From assembly GCF_022234545.1 (NCBI RefSeq), contig NZ_JAIEUI010000015.1, forward strand, positions 124,001-188,000: a stretch of DNA of 64,000 nt, in the 5' to 3' direction. Below the pieces are notes generated by a model, which worked only from the letters and a program-made list of their open reading frames with translations, did no database searches and had not been told where the DNA came from. The position numbers and the translations under genes are program-made. Positions 37,040-46,566 of the stretch are shown here, one piece after another (position 1 is the stretch's first letter; every line of letters starts with the position of its first letter). The stretch is from Paenibacillus piscarius. GTDB taxonomy: Bacteria > Bacillota > Bacilli > Paenibacillales > Paenibacillaceae.

Positions 37040-37327
37040 ATGCCGGCTACTGTTCTAAGCATGGACGAGATCATCAACGCGATCTGCCTGCATATGGCGG
37101 AGCGCAAGGCTGTCCGCGTGGAGGAGGTCCAGGTTGAACTCAGCTGGGATGAAGACACCGGATATACCGCTGAGGTCTGGGTACAAGGCCGGAGCCAGTA
37201 TCTGGTCGAATCCAATATGATTGAGGCTATTCTGCGCTACCTGCACAGCGAATACGGCATCCGCGCTTACCGCGAGGATGTGCGGCTGGAGCTGGATGAA
37301 GAGATTACAGCGGTTGTGAACACGTAA
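37040..37327 (+). CDS. DUF2653 (YxcD-like) protein
   Basis: The 95-residue acidic protein resembles B. subtilis YxcD (DUF2653): VLSMDEIINAICLHMAER and VEVQVELSWDEDTGY-type sequence, ending in LELDEEITAVV. Function unknown. It begins one base after the preceding membrane-protein gene, so the two form an operon. A terminator follows. Confidence 0.8.
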   Translation: MPATVLSMDEIINAICLHMAERKAVRVEEVQVELSWDEDTGYTAEVWVQGRSQYLVESNMIEAILRYLHSEYGIRAYREDVRLELDEEITAVVNT

Positions 37328-37352
37328 GCGTACGTCAGCCGTAATTAAGGAT

Positions 37353-37382
37353 AAAGGGATGATCCGGTGGATCATCCCTTTT
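37353..37382 (+). terminator. Terminator of the 36601-37327 operon
   Basis: AAAGGGATGATCC / GGATCATCCCTTTT with a 3-nt loop. Confidence 0.9.
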
Positions 37383-37422
37383 GTCTATGTACATTCTGTT
37401 CAGATCAGGCTGAAGCGGAGGC

Positions 37423-38037
37423 TTAGATGCTTTTGACGCTAATCTCATTGCCCCTGACGCAAATCACTTCGTTGTTGGTGATCGGACGCAGGCTGAGGGT
37501 AGCCGAATAGGTATCCACAATCTGTTGCGCACTTTCTATAAAAGGAAAGCAGGTATAATGCGGCACGGTATAGAAGTCCACCAGACTAAGGCCAGCAAAA
37601 TCCGGTAATTCCGGGGCCGGCTCAACGCTATCCATTCCTTGTACATATTCTATATCCGCTGAGGCAATGATTGATCCGGCGGACTCCCCGATATATAGCT
37701 TGCCGGCGTTGACCGCATCCGCGATGATGGCATCTGCACCGGTTCTCTTCAGCTCCTGCAGCAGATAGAAGGTGTTGCCTCCGCTCACATAGATGTAATC
37801 GTTGGTGTCTATCTTGGCAGCGATATCTGCAGTAGCAGCAGTGGATACATCCAGTTCGTCGATAATAAGACCCATCTGCTCAAGGGCCGCTCTTCCCTCC
37901 TCCACATAAACAACGTAGTCTTCGACTTTGCTTGCCGTAGGAATGAAGGTTACCCTTTTACCGCTTAAGTCTGGTTCGAAATCTGCGAGCAGGCTGGCAA
38001 CGTCAACAAAGGAAGACGCCAAAAACATTTTTTTCAT
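37423..38037 (-). CDS. Peptidase E-like protein (class I glutamine amidotransferase-like, S51)
   Basis: The fold is that of S51 dipeptidase E: IYVSGGNTFYLLQELK precedes the nucleophile serine in YIGESAGSIIAS near residue 118, and FYTVPHYTCF supplies the family's histidine region. Length 204 is normal. Substrate uncertain; many such proteins are not proven peptidases. Confidence 0.88.
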   Translation of the reverse strand: MKKMFLASSFVDVASLLADFEPDLSGKRVTFIPTASKVEDYVVYVEEGRAALEQMGLIIDELDVSTAATADIAAKIDTNDYIYVSGGNTFYLLQELKRTGADAIIADAVNAGKLYIGESAGSIIASADIEYVQGMDSVEPAPELPDFAGLSLVDFYTVPHYTCFPFIESAQQIVDTYSATLSLRPITNNEVICVRGNEISVKSI

Positions 38038-38116
38038 CCCATCATAACTCCTGTCTTGTCTGTCTTACTGCCAGTATAGCAGATCGGTATCCGATTCGCA
38101 CAAGTCCCGCGCAGCC

Positions 38117-38152
38117 AAAATAACCGGATCAGCCCTATGCCGACCCGGTTAT
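38117..38152 (-). terminator. Terminator of the 38175 gene
   Basis: ATAACCGG / CCGGTTAT stem, followed on the minus strand by TTTT. Confidence 0.8.
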
Positions 38153-38174
38153 CAAGCAGAGAAGGAAATGAACC

Positions 38175-38537
38175 TCAGAGCAATGAAATTGCCAGCAGCT
38201 CATACAGAACGAGCGGTACAATCACATTGCTGCTCACTCCACCCGGATAAGGATACCCCGGATAGCCGTAGCCCGGATAAGGCTTGTAGTATGGGTTGTA
38301 GTACCCGCGGCCGTTCTCCATGGTTACTGTTACGGTCAGGTACAGGTTTTTGCTGTCCATCCCGGCAAGGGTGCCTTCATGCATCTGTCCGTCAATCGTC
38401 TGCACCTGGACATTATGATTCAGATATGGCTTGCAGCTCTGATGCAGAGAATCGCGTACACCTTGCATATGCTTAACCGCCGCTGGATCTGCCTGATAGA
38501 TCACCGTTGTTTGCGGGCCGGACTGATTGGTTAACAT
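38175..38537 (-). CDS. Sm-like, Gly/Tyr/Pro-rich small protein (paralogue of 27263-27520)
   Basis: The 120-residue protein has NHNVQVQTIDGQMHEGTLAG, then MDSKNLYLTVTVT, a Tyr/Pro/Gly-rich stretch and a hydrophobic tail LVLYELLAISLL. The other gene at 27263 shares VRIMTTDGKRHEG, VDRNNVYLKT, a Tyr/Gly-rich stretch and LFTLLAIALI. This supports a common ancestor. Function unknown. A terminator follows. Confidence 0.8.
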   Translation of the reverse strand: MLTNQSGPQTTVIYQADPAAVKHMQGVRDSLHQSCKPYLNHNVQVQTIDGQMHEGTLAGMDSKNLYLTVTVTMENGRGYYNPYYKPYPGYGYPGYPYPGGVSSNVIVPLVLYELLAISLL

Positions 38538-38641
38538 AAGTGGATGACCTCCGTCTTAATGGATTTGCTCCATTCTATGCATCTGCCCAGTCCGGGGTGC
38601 CTAGGTTGCTCAGCGCTCCTGCCTCCACCCCGGCACACACC

Positions 38642-38678
38642 AAAAAGCCGTACACTGGAACCTTCCGCATACGGCTTA
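38642..38678 (-). terminator. Terminator of degV
   Basis: AAGCCGTA / TACGGCTT stem followed on the minus strand by TTTT. Confidence 0.8.
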
Positions 38679-38710
38679 CGCTATGCTTGTATCTGCTCGG
38701 GGCATATCTG

Positions 38711-39550
38711 CTAAAAGGCAACCCCGATTCCGCCCTGCCCGGCATACGTGCCCATCACAGGCCCCATCGTGGACAGCAGAACCTCTTTGAAGGGATGCTT
38801 CTCCAGAATACGCGCCTTGACCTCCAGCGCCAGCTTCTCACAATTGCTGTGCACAATGGCGATCACTGCCTGTTCATAATCATGCTGTTTCTGATCGAGC
38901 TTAGCCAGCAGATGGGTCAGCGCCTTGGGCAGCCCCCGGGTCTTCTCCACCACCTCAACGACACCCTCATCGCTGATCTTCAGCAGCAGCTTGATGTTCA
39001 GTACAGAAGCCACAGCCCCGGAGATCCGGCTCAGCCGTCCGCCCTTGATGACATTCTCCAGGGTATCCAGCGTGAAGTAAGCGGTCGTCTCTTCGACCTT
39101 GTCCAGCACTTTATCCTTCAGCTCAGTGAGACTTGCTGCCGTCAGTGACCATTTGGCCGCCATCGCCACGATCAGTGACAGTCCGCCGGAGAACAGCTTG
39201 GAATCTATAATTTCAATCGCATTCGGATGTCCCTCTTCCTCGTACATCTCCTTAGCGATCAGTGCAGTCTGATAAGTACTGCTAATGTTAGAGGACATGC
39301 AAATGACCAGAATGTCAGTGCCTGCCTCTACCTCCTTGAAGGTGTCCAGGAAGGTCTGCGGACTTGGGCTTGCCGTTGTGGGCAGCTCCTTCTCATCATG
39401 CATCCGCGCATAGAAATCCTTCGCCGTCATATCATCCGGCATCAGCTCATGGCCGAAATGAACAGGCAAATGGACAATAGAGATATCGTACTGCTGGATG
39501 TACTCAAGGGGGACGTCGGAACCGCTATCTGTAATAATCTTGATGGGCAT
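38711..39550 (-). CDS. DegV family fatty-acid-binding protein
   Basis: DegV-like proteins bind fatty acyl chains and in FakB form deliver fatty acid to FakA kinase. The N-terminal IITDSGSDVPLEYIQQY and TSQPSP-like block TTASPSPQTFLDTFKE are diagnostic, as are CMSSNISSTYQTA and the C-terminal GPVMGTYAGQGGIGVAF. Length 279 is normal. AAAGGAG precedes the start. Confidence 0.93.
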   Translation of the reverse strand: MPIKIITDSGSDVPLEYIQQYDISIVHLPVHFGHELMPDDMTAKDFYARMHDEKELPTTASPSPQTFLDTFKEVEAGTDILVICMSSNISSTYQTALIAKEMYEEEGHPNAIEIIDSKLFSGGLSLIVAMAAKWSLTAASLTELKDKVLDKVEETTAYFTLDTLENVIKGGRLSRISGAVASVLNIKLLLKISDEGVVEVVEKTRGLPKALTHLLAKLDQKQHDYEQAVIAIVHSNCEKLALEVKARILEKHPFKEVLLSTMGPVMGTYAGQGGIGVAF

Positions 39551-39700
39551 CAGGGTGCTCTCCTTTCAATTCTATATTATTATAGCCACCCTGGCAGACC
39601 AGCAATAGTATAATTTATAACTTGTCAAAATCAGTGTTTTGTGCTTAGGCTGACTTATGGTATGGTTGAACTATATGTGAACAGAAATGGAGTGTAATGA

Positions 39701-39934
39701 ATGAGCAAGAACAGAGTGTGGAACAGAGGCAAGCATAATGGGGCCGGCCTGTCCAAGAAGCCCCCTGTCAATGTAGAAGAGGGGAGCGATAACACCGAAG
39801 AAACAGCTCCGGTTGACAATAGCAAGGATGAGGCTGCTATGGCCCGGATTGATACTGTGAAGCCGATGAACCGCAGCAATTGGGTAACCCGGCCGGCCCG
39901 CACGAAGCCGCAGAAGCCTGAACGCAAATCATAG
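39701..39934 (+). CDS. Small basic hydrophilic protein
   Basis: The 77-residue protein is low complexity: a basic start (SKNRVWNRGKHNGAG), an acidic middle, and a basic C-terminus. No family recognised. A binding site GGAGTG lies upstream. Its end overlaps the convergent kinase gene by 6 bp, so the gene is plausible but weakly supported. Confidence 0.55.
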   Translation: MSKNRVWNRGKHNGAGLSKKPPVNVEEGSDNTEETAPVDNSKDEAAMARIDTVKPMNRSNWVTRPARTKPQKPERKS

Positions 39935-40789
39935 CAGGTCGTTCGGTAAAAATACATTTTGCTGCATAAGCTTACGAATCACCGCAGGCGTGCCCGGCTT
40001 CAGCGGGACACCGGTCGTCCGGTGCAGCTGTAGCCAGCGCAGCGCGGCCAATGCCCCGAACAGCTCCAGCTCTGCCGGAGTGCAGCTGCCTGCGGTGAGG
40101 AATGCCTGCTGGTAGATACCTGCGTACCGCTCCCCTGCATAGACTCTAAGCAGCAGAATCGACCAGGCGATATCATACCGCGGATCACCGAGCTGGACAT
40201 TGGTCCAGTCAATAATCGTATATTTCCCGTCTGCCTCCAGCACATTCCCCAGATGATAATCCCCATGTATCAGATGCCGGGAAGTCATCTCGGCCTGAGC
40301 TGCCAGCCTCTGCGCCAGTGCCCGGATCTCCGGCTGCTTGCCCCACTCCGGGAAGAAGTAATCGGTGAACTCATAACGTGGTACATGAACTACGTCCAGT
40401 ATATTAAGGTCTAGCTTATGTATATCAAGCAAATTCTGCGCAATAGCTGTAAGGCCTGCGGTGTTTACCTTACGGACAGGCATTCCGTCGTAGCTCATTA
40501 ACAGCACCTGATCGCCCGCTGCGTCCACGCCCCAGGCGTAAGGCCGGGATACCGCGCAGCCCTGTCGGTATAGCTGCTCCAGCACCTTATATTGAAGCGG
40601 GACATCCGGCCGGGATTCACGGCTCCAGCTTTTGAGCACCAGCTCTGTACTCCCAAGCGATACCCGCTGCACCTCAGCCTCCAGTCCTCCCTTCATGGCA
40701 GTGATTACCGCCCCGTCAGCCTTCCTAAGCAGCTCCTCCCCTTCCGCCGATTGCTCTTTCCACACGATTTCATCAAAACTATGATTCAT
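39929..40789 (-). CDS. Aminoglycoside phosphotransferase-like kinase (APH family)
   Basis: The APH/choline-kinase fold is shown by LIHGDYHLGNVLEADG (catalytic Asp) and IIDWTNVQLGDPRYD (metal-binding Asp). Substrate cannot be told; many APH members phosphorylate small metabolites rather than antibiotics. I prefer the ATG at 40789; a GTG at 40801 is possible. The gene is about 286 residues. Confidence 0.88.
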   Translation of the reverse strand: MNHSFDEIVWKEQSAEGEELLRKADGAVITAMKGGLEAEVQRVSLGSTELVLKSWSRESRPDVPLQYKVLEQLYRQGCAVSRPYAWGVDAAGDQVLLMSYDGMPVRKVNTAGLTAIAQNLLDIHKLDLNILDVVHVPRYEFTDYFFPEWGKQPEIRALAQRLAAQAEMTSRHLIHGDYHLGNVLEADGKYTIIDWTNVQLGDPRYDIAWSILLLRVYAGERYAGIYQQAFLTAGSCTPAELELFGALAALRWLQLHRTTGVPLKPGTPAVIRKLMQQNVFLPNDLL

Positions 40790-40898
40790 GATAATGGGCA
40801 CTCCTCTCCATTAACTATTCCTTGATCTAGGCACTTTCCCTACTGCTCTGAATAGTATAACCCCATAGGACCATCAACCGGTAAATGGGGGAAGTAAT

Positions 40899-41708
40899 AT
40901 GGAGCATTGGATCAGAGTCGAACCGGACGTGAAAATCTATGTCAACGACATCAACCCGCTGGGCAGCCGAACCATCCTGTTCATCCACGGCTGGCCGGCC
41001 GATCACCGGATGTTCGAATACCAGTATAATCATCTGATCCCGCTGGGCTACCGCTGTATCGGGGTGGACCTGAGGGGCTTCGGGCAATCGGATAAGCCTG
41101 TCGGGCGGTACGACTACAACCGGCTTGCCGATGACATCCGCTGTGTGATCGGTGCGCTGGGATTGCAGAATATTACACTGAGCGGCCATTCCACAGGCGG
41201 TGCCGTCGCCATACGTTATATGGCCCGGCATCAGGGCTACGGGGTGTCCAGACTCGCGTTGTTTGCAGCGGCGGCTCCCAGTCTGATTCAGCGCCCCGGC
41301 TTCCCATATGGCGTGACCAGGGAAACGATAGAGCAGATTATTCAGGCCACCCGGCAGGACCGGCCGCAGATGCTGCGGGATTTCGGCGATATCTTCTTCT
41401 ATCATAAGGTGTCGCAGCCGTTCTCGGACTGGTTCTTCCAGCTCGGACTGGAGGCGGCGAGCTGGTCTACGATGGCCGTCGCCGAGACCTGGCTGGCAGA
41501 AGAGCTGTTCCGCGATCTCGCTTGTATTCAAGTTCCGACCCTGATTATGCACGGCATCCACGATCAGGTTGTCCTGTATCCGCTGGCCGTGGCGCAGCAT
41601 CAAGGGATCAGGCACTCGGTGCTGATTCCGTTCGAGAACAGCGGGCACGGACTCTTCTATGACGAACGGGAACGCTTCAACCGGGAGCTGTCCGCCTTCG
41701 CCCGTTAG
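40899..41708 (+). CDS. Alpha/beta hydrolase
   Basis: The nucleophile elbow is GHSTGG with Ser98, the oxyanion block is IHGWPADH, and MHGIHDQVV and NSGHGLFYDE supply the likely catalytic Asp and His. The layout resembles haloperoxidase/esterase-type hydrolases. Length 269. GGGGGAAG lies before the ATG. Substrate unknown. Confidence 0.9.
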   Translation: MEHWIRVEPDVKIYVNDINPLGSRTILFIHGWPADHRMFEYQYNHLIPLGYRCIGVDLRGFGQSDKPVGRYDYNRLADDIRCVIGALGLQNITLSGHSTGGAVAIRYMARHQGYGVSRLALFAAAAPSLIQRPGFPYGVTRETIEQIIQATRQDRPQMLRDFGDIFFYHKVSQPFSDWFFQLGLEAASWSTMAVAETWLAEELFRDLACIQVPTLIMHGIHDQVVLYPLAVAQHQGIRHSVLIPFENSGHGLFYDERERFNRELSAFAR

Positions 41709-41723
41709 ACGGTCCGCTATATG

Positions 41724-41768
41724 AATACAGCCGTTTCCTTGCTTACGCAAAGAAACGGCTGTATTTTA
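41724..41768 (+). terminator. Terminator of the alpha/beta hydrolase gene
   Basis: AATACAGCCGTTTC / GAAACGGCTGTATT, a perfect 14-bp stem followed by TT. It can also serve the convergent UPF0173 gene. Confidence 0.9.
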
Positions 41769-41787
41769 ACTGAGCATGGTATTGACA

Positions 41788-42477
41788 TTACAGCTCAAGC
41801 GACTCTCCGTATGCCAGCGCTGTGCCCCGGATTCCCGCTTCCTCCAGCGCCTTCACGAAGGCTCCTGCATCCTGGCGGATCGGCGGGAAGGTATTGTAAT
41901 GAACCGGAAGCACCTGCTTCGCCCCCAGCCACTTCGCCGCAAGCAGCGCATGCTCCGGCCCCATGGTGAAATGTCCGCCAATCGGCAGGATAGCCAGATC
42001 TATGGAATACAGCTCCCCGAACATCTTCAGGTCACCGAACAGCCCGGTATCTCCGGCATGGAGCACGGTGCGCCCCTCTGCCTCAATAATGAAGCCCGCC
42101 GGGGTTCCGCCATAGATCCTCTGTCCATCCTCCAGCGTGATGCTTGAGGTGTGGAAGGCATGAATCATTGTCGCCTTGGCAAAGCCAAGGTCCACCGTCC
42201 CCCCGATGTTCATCCCGATGGTCTTCTTCGCTCCCTGGCCCTCCAGATAGCCCGCCAGTTCCACGTTGGCTACAACCACCGCCTGATTCTGCTCGGCAAT
42301 CGGCACAGCGTCCAGGATATGATCCATATGGGCATGAGTCAGCAGGACAGCATCGGTCTGAATATCCTCTACCTTCGTCACCGCCGCAGAGTTACCGCTA
42401 ATGAACGGGTCGATAATCAAAGACTTGCCGTTCACTTCAATCTGCACACAGGAATGGCCGTGGTACGTAATGTTCAT
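41788..42477 (-). CDS. UPF0173 metal-dependent hydrolase (YtkL-like)
   Basis: A metallo-beta-lactamase-fold hydrolase. THAHMDHILDA supplies the HxHxDH zinc site; HGHSCVQIEVNGKSLIIDPF begins the protein and HAGDTGLFGD supplies another metal ligand. The start at 42477 follows AAGGAGAGG; a longer frame to 42513 is rejected. Length 229 fits UPF0173. Substrate unknown. Confidence 0.92.
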   Translation of the reverse strand: MNITYHGHSCVQIEVNGKSLIIDPFISGNSAAVTKVEDIQTDAVLLTHAHMDHILDAVPIAEQNQAVVVANVELAGYLEGQGAKKTIGMNIGGTVDLGFAKATMIHAFHTSSITLEDGQRIYGGTPAGFIIEAEGRTVLHAGDTGLFGDLKMFGELYSIDLAILPIGGHFTMGPEHALLAAKWLGAKQVLPVHYNTFPPIRQDAGAFVKALEEAGIRGTALAYGESLEL

Positions 42478-42580
42478 GAGTTTCCTCTCCTTTTCACGAT
42501 TCAGATTAGACAAGGCTAACGGAATGAAGCCATGCTTTTACAATAGCTCATCCATTCTGCCATGGCAAATCTTGTATTCG

Positions 42581-44696
42581 CTAGACCTCGCGGCTGGCCA
42601 GCAGTTCGCGGACGGCTTCCTTGTTCGTGACCGGAGCCCGGCAGGCGAAGTTCCGGCAGACATAGGCGGTTGCTTCACCCCGGATGGCCGGTTTGTCAGC
42701 CAGATGCGGCAGCAGGCGGAGCATCCCTTCGCTGTCCCCTTCCCAATTGACGATGAGCGCTGCGTCCGGCAGATAGGTCTGCTGAACCTGGGCGAGCATG
42801 GCGTGCAGCACCGGATCTTCTTTTTTGCCGTAGAGGACCCATTCTCTGCCGCCGGAGACCATGCCCAGATGGGCCTGCAGATACATCGCATACCCCGGCG
42901 GATACTCCGAAGCAGCGGAAGCGAGCACCGCCGCAGTCCGTTCAGCGATCTGCTTCAGCTCCATATCCTGGGTGACCACCGACAGCTTCCAGAGCAGCTT
43001 CGCCGCCACCGAATTCCCGGACGGAATCGCCCCGTCATACAATTCCTTCGAGCGGACCGGCAGCTTCTCCCCGTCATGTCCGGTGAAGAAGAATCCGCCG
43101 CCATCCGTATCATGGAACAAGTTCAAGAGTCCGTCCTTCAGCTCCAACGCCCGTTCCAGGTAGATCGCCCGCCCTGTCGCTTCATATAACTCACTGAACC
43201 CCCAGAGCAGGAAGGCATAATCGTCCACATATGCGGGAATCGCCGCCTCCCCGTCACGGTAACGGGCCAGCAGCCGTCCATCCTCACGCCGCAGCTTGTC
43301 CCAGATGAAGTCCGCCGCACGTCCGGCGGCTCTGGCGTATTCCGGTTTCTGTAGGGCCTTCGCACCCATTGCCAGCGCAGCAATCATCAGCCCGTTCCAT
43401 GAGGTCAGTACCTTATCATCTTTAAGCGGGTGAATGCGCTGCTCCCGGTACTCGAATAGCTTCTCGCGCCATTCGTCCATCCGGGTCCGCAGGCCAAGCG
43501 GATTCATGCCCATACGCTCCGCAATCTCTTCCGGCAGACCTTGGAGCAGATTCGGAATATTTTTACCTTCGAAGTTACCTTCCGGTGTAATCCCGTACAC
43601 ATGGCAATACGAATGCATATCCTCAAGTCCCAGCGCTTCCTCAATCTCTTCACGGGAGAAGACATAGAACCTGCCTTCCACCCCTTCGGAATCGGCATCC
43701 TCTGCGGAGTAGAATGCGCCTTCAGGCGAAGTCATATCGCGCAGCACATACGTGAAGATCTGCTCGGCAATCTCCGCATACAGCGGCTTCCCCGTAAGCT
43801 GGAAGGCTTCCAGATAGACATTCGCGAGGAGAGCGTTATCGTAGAGCATTTTCTCAAAATGCGGCACCAGCCACTCCCGATCTGTCGAATACCGCGCGAA
43901 GCCGAAGCCCACATGGTCGTACATGCCGCCCTTGTACATCGACTCCAGCGTATGCTCCACCATCCGCAGCGCTTCCGGCTGATCATGCAGCTGGCTGTAC
44001 GCCAGCAGGAAAGACAAATTATGCGGCGAAGGGAACTTCGGCGAATTGCCGAACCCGCCATACTCCTCATCGAACTGCCGCCGGTACAGCTCATACGCCT
44101 CGTGCAGCAGCTCCGCTCCGGGAATACCGCCCGCAGTATCAGGGTTATACGCATTCTTGCGGTCCAGCGTGTGCAGCTCAGCCAGCAGATCATCGCCCAG
44201 CTTATCCAGCGCTTCACCGTCCTGCTCCCACTTCGCATGAATCTGCTCCAGCACCTCCATCAGCCCAATCCGCCCGAACATCTGCCGCTTCGGGAAATAC
44301 GTCCCGGCATAGAACGGCTTCTTCTCCGGCGTCAACAGCACCGTCAGCGGCCATCCCCCGCTCCCCGTCAGCGCCTGACACACCGACATATACAGCGCAT
44401 CAATATCCGGCCGCTCCTCGCGGTCCACTTTGATCGCTACGTAGTGATTGTTGAGAATTTGGGCGACATCGGCGTCCTCGAAGGATTCGCGCTCCATTAC
44501 GTGACACCAATGGCAAGTTCTTGGGTATCAACAACTAGCTATACCCAATAGAAAGGAAGACAGGTTTGTTGTCGCGCTTAGCAACTTCAAAAGCCTCTTC
44601 CGACCAAGGGAACCAGTTCACCGGGTTATAGGCGTGTTGCAGCAAGTACGGTGACTTTTCCTTGGCTAATCTATTGGGTACTTTGTGAGTTGTCAT
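42581..44696 (-). pseudogene. yyaL: yyaL (thioredoxin-like/DUF255 protein) broken by a 19-bp insertion
   Basis: The gene begins at ATG 44696 behind GAGGTGAT and encodes [20 protein letters not shown] and [10 protein letters not shown], the usual N-terminus of this family. At 44537-44535 it meets a TAG because 19 bp (44519-44537) are inserted. Removing them restores [20 protein letters not shown], the family thioredoxin-like CxxC motif. The C-terminal 638 residues (42581-44497, start ATG [8 protein letters not shown]) contain the (alpha/alpha)6-like region and could be translated separately. Without the CxxC part it is probably not functional. Role of intact YyaL is uncertain; it has been linked to spermatogenesis-associated protein 20. 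Confidence 0.85.
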
Positions 44697-44828
44697 GGGG
44701 CATCACCTCGTTTCGTGTTGGATTTGGGTAGAGTGTTGCTTAGGGTTAGTTTACCCAAATTGGTGGGGGAAGGCTCAAAAATTGAAAAAAGGTACCGACA
44801 ATACGATACCTAATTGCATGCTTAAATA

Positions 44829-44993
44829 TTACAAAAAAAGAGGGGTTATCCCCTCAAGATTAAAAAATAATTGCAAAATAATACCTGAAATAAACACCAA
44901 TAAGAATACGCGTAAAAACCACAAACCAATAACTTGGTTTACACGTCTCTTAACAATACGAACAAATTCTACCATATGATAGAATTCATTCAT
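44829..44993 (-). CDS. Possible 54-residue single-span membrane peptide
   Basis: The frame starts MNEFYHMVEFVRIVKRRV, then has one hydrophobic segment (about residues 22-46, IGLWFLRVFLLVFISGIIL) and ends inside the terminator hairpin. A Shine-Dalgarno sequence is weak. Composition, same strand and the AT-rich context suggest it could be the third gene of the nuclease module, but it may be non-coding 3' UTR. Confidence 0.3.
   Translation of the reverse strand: MNEFYHMVEFVRIVKRRVNQVIGLWFLRVFLLVFISGIILQLFFNLEGITPLFL
44833..44855 (-). terminator. Rho-independent terminator of the nuclease operon
   Basis: GAGGGG / CCCCTC with loop ATAA, followed on the minus strand by seven T residues. It lies about 265 bp after the nuclease gene. 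Confidence 0.9.
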
Positions 44994-45119
44994 ATCGTCA
45001 TACAACTTGTAATTTCATCAATTTAAATAAATGAAACTCACTTAAATTAACAAAAACATAGATATATCCAAAAATTATCTTAACAAACTATACGTGAAGT
45101 TAACTGCTGACAAAAATCA

Positions 45120-46520
45120 TTAATTCGCACCAGGCTTAAAGTTACTTGCGGAAGATTTTGGCTTAGTATCTATTATTATTATTTCTGCTGGTTTTTGTCC
45201 TTCTGCTTTTCTCTTTTTGTAGCTCTCCATCACTTTTAAAACTCTATGGGACTCTTTGCCGTTATCTACTAATAGAAATATTTTATTTTCAGTTTGTTCA
45301 GATTTTGCATATTCTTCTATTTGGACTTCAAAACCATGAACAACCTGACTATTGGATGTTAGTTTTATTTCAATAACTGTTTTATCCATCCCTCTACTTA
45401 TCTTGAAATCAACGGGTCCTCTCCCTGTATTTGACTCAGGACTTATATCCAGTCCGTTTATGTTGCAATAGTATCCAGCACACCCATGTAGAGTTCTTTG
45501 AACAATTTTTTCTTCATTCTTACTTTCTACTCCTTGTAATACAGAGTAACCTTTTTGATTTTCAACCCACTGTTTATAGTGGAGCAGTATTTCTCTGGCC
45601 GCTTCAAATGAACTCTTATTAAAATTACTAACTGTCTCATCAGTCTTTCGAATATTATAAATAATCTTCTCAATTAAATATTCCATATTTTTATTCACAT
45701 CATAGGGGGCGACTACTATTGCGTCGTAATTCGCAATTACCCTTTGTAATATTTCAGGATTTTTAAATATATGTTCTCTGAGATATTCCTTTTTCTTACC
45801 AACAGATAATTTTTTCCACTCTTTCTCTACCAATCCATTTATTTCTTCTCTAATTATTTCATTTTCTCTGCACACTCTATCTATATCTTCCCAATCCTTA
45901 GCAATGGGAAGCTCATGTAAGATATCAATAGGAAGCAGTAATATTTCACATTTCTTATATGAATTTATCGCAAGTCCATTTACAAACTTAATATTTGGAT
46001 AATTAAACTGATTTATTCCTAATAACTCATTGATGTTCTTAGTATATAAAACAATTTCATCATATATTAACCGAGCTACCATATCGCTTAGTCTATCTGG
46101 TCCAACATTTTCTTCAAAAAGACCGACCAGATGAAATATTTCTGGTTGTTCTGAACCACTTTTGATTATTTCAGACGCATCATTTATTATTTTTTCTTTT
46201 AATTTTTTTCCGAATCCAGCCCCTCTTTTCCCTTTAGAGAACCCTAAGTTAATCCCTTGTACTTCAGGAAAATCAAATTTTTTTAGTGCAGTTCTATAAT
46301 TTTTATCTTGTTTATTCGTTGAAGCCTTCAATAAAATTCCAATATCTCGAAAAAAATGATTGATTTTTTTGTAGGAATCAGAAAATTCGGGTACTTTGGT
46401 TGATTTCAATCTTTTTATATTGATAAAGTAATTGCTATCTTCATTAAGCAGAGAATCAAAAACCCCTAGTTCTTCTAGGGAAGTCCCTAAATTAAATTCT
46501 TCAGATGCAAATACAGCCAT
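45120..46520 (-). CDS. Predicted PD-(D/E)XK nuclease domain protein, large N-terminal region of unknown function
   Basis: This 466-residue protein is not recognised as a named family. The C-terminal quarter has a PD-(D/E)XK-like active site: PVDF with Asp371, then IEIK with Glu384 and Lys386, and a downstream VQIEEYAK with Gln400, in the spacing typical of such nucleases. The N-terminal part contains IFHLVGLFEENVGPDRLSDM and a charged helical stretch. GGAGAAAGGTG lies upstream. The gene is AT-rich compared with neighbours and lies 46 bp downstream of a membrane-protein gene. A defence role is possible but inferred. Confidence 0.7.
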   Translation of the reverse strand: MAVFASEEFNLGTSLEELGVFDSLLNEDSNYFINIKRLKSTKVPEFSDSYKKINHFFRDIGILLKASTNKQDKNYRTALKKFDFPEVQGINLGFSKGKRGAGFGKKLKEKIINDASEIIKSGSEQPEIFHLVGLFEENVGPDRLSDMVARLIYDEIVLYTKNINELLGINQFNYPNIKFVNGLAINSYKKCEILLLPIDILHELPIAKDWEDIDRVCRENEIIREEINGLVEKEWKKLSVGKKKEYLREHIFKNPEILQRVIANYDAIVVAPYDVNKNMEYLIEKIIYNIRKTDETVSNFNKSSFEAAREILLHYKQWVENQKGYSVLQGVESKNEEKIVQRTLHGCAGYYCNINGLDISPESNTGRGPVDFKISRGMDKTVIEIKLTSNSQVVHGFEVQIEEYAKSEQTENKIFLLVDNGKESHRVLKVMESYKKRKAEGQKPAEIIIIDTKPKSSASNFKPGAN

Positions 46521-46566
46521 CTCACATCACCTTTCTCCAATTCTTAAAGGAGTAATTTAACAAAAA

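Noticed and set aside
43541-44551. 336-codon plus-strand frame over yyaL
   Set aside because: Antisense shadow; composition is Arg/Leu-rich as expected from a GC-rich opposite strand.
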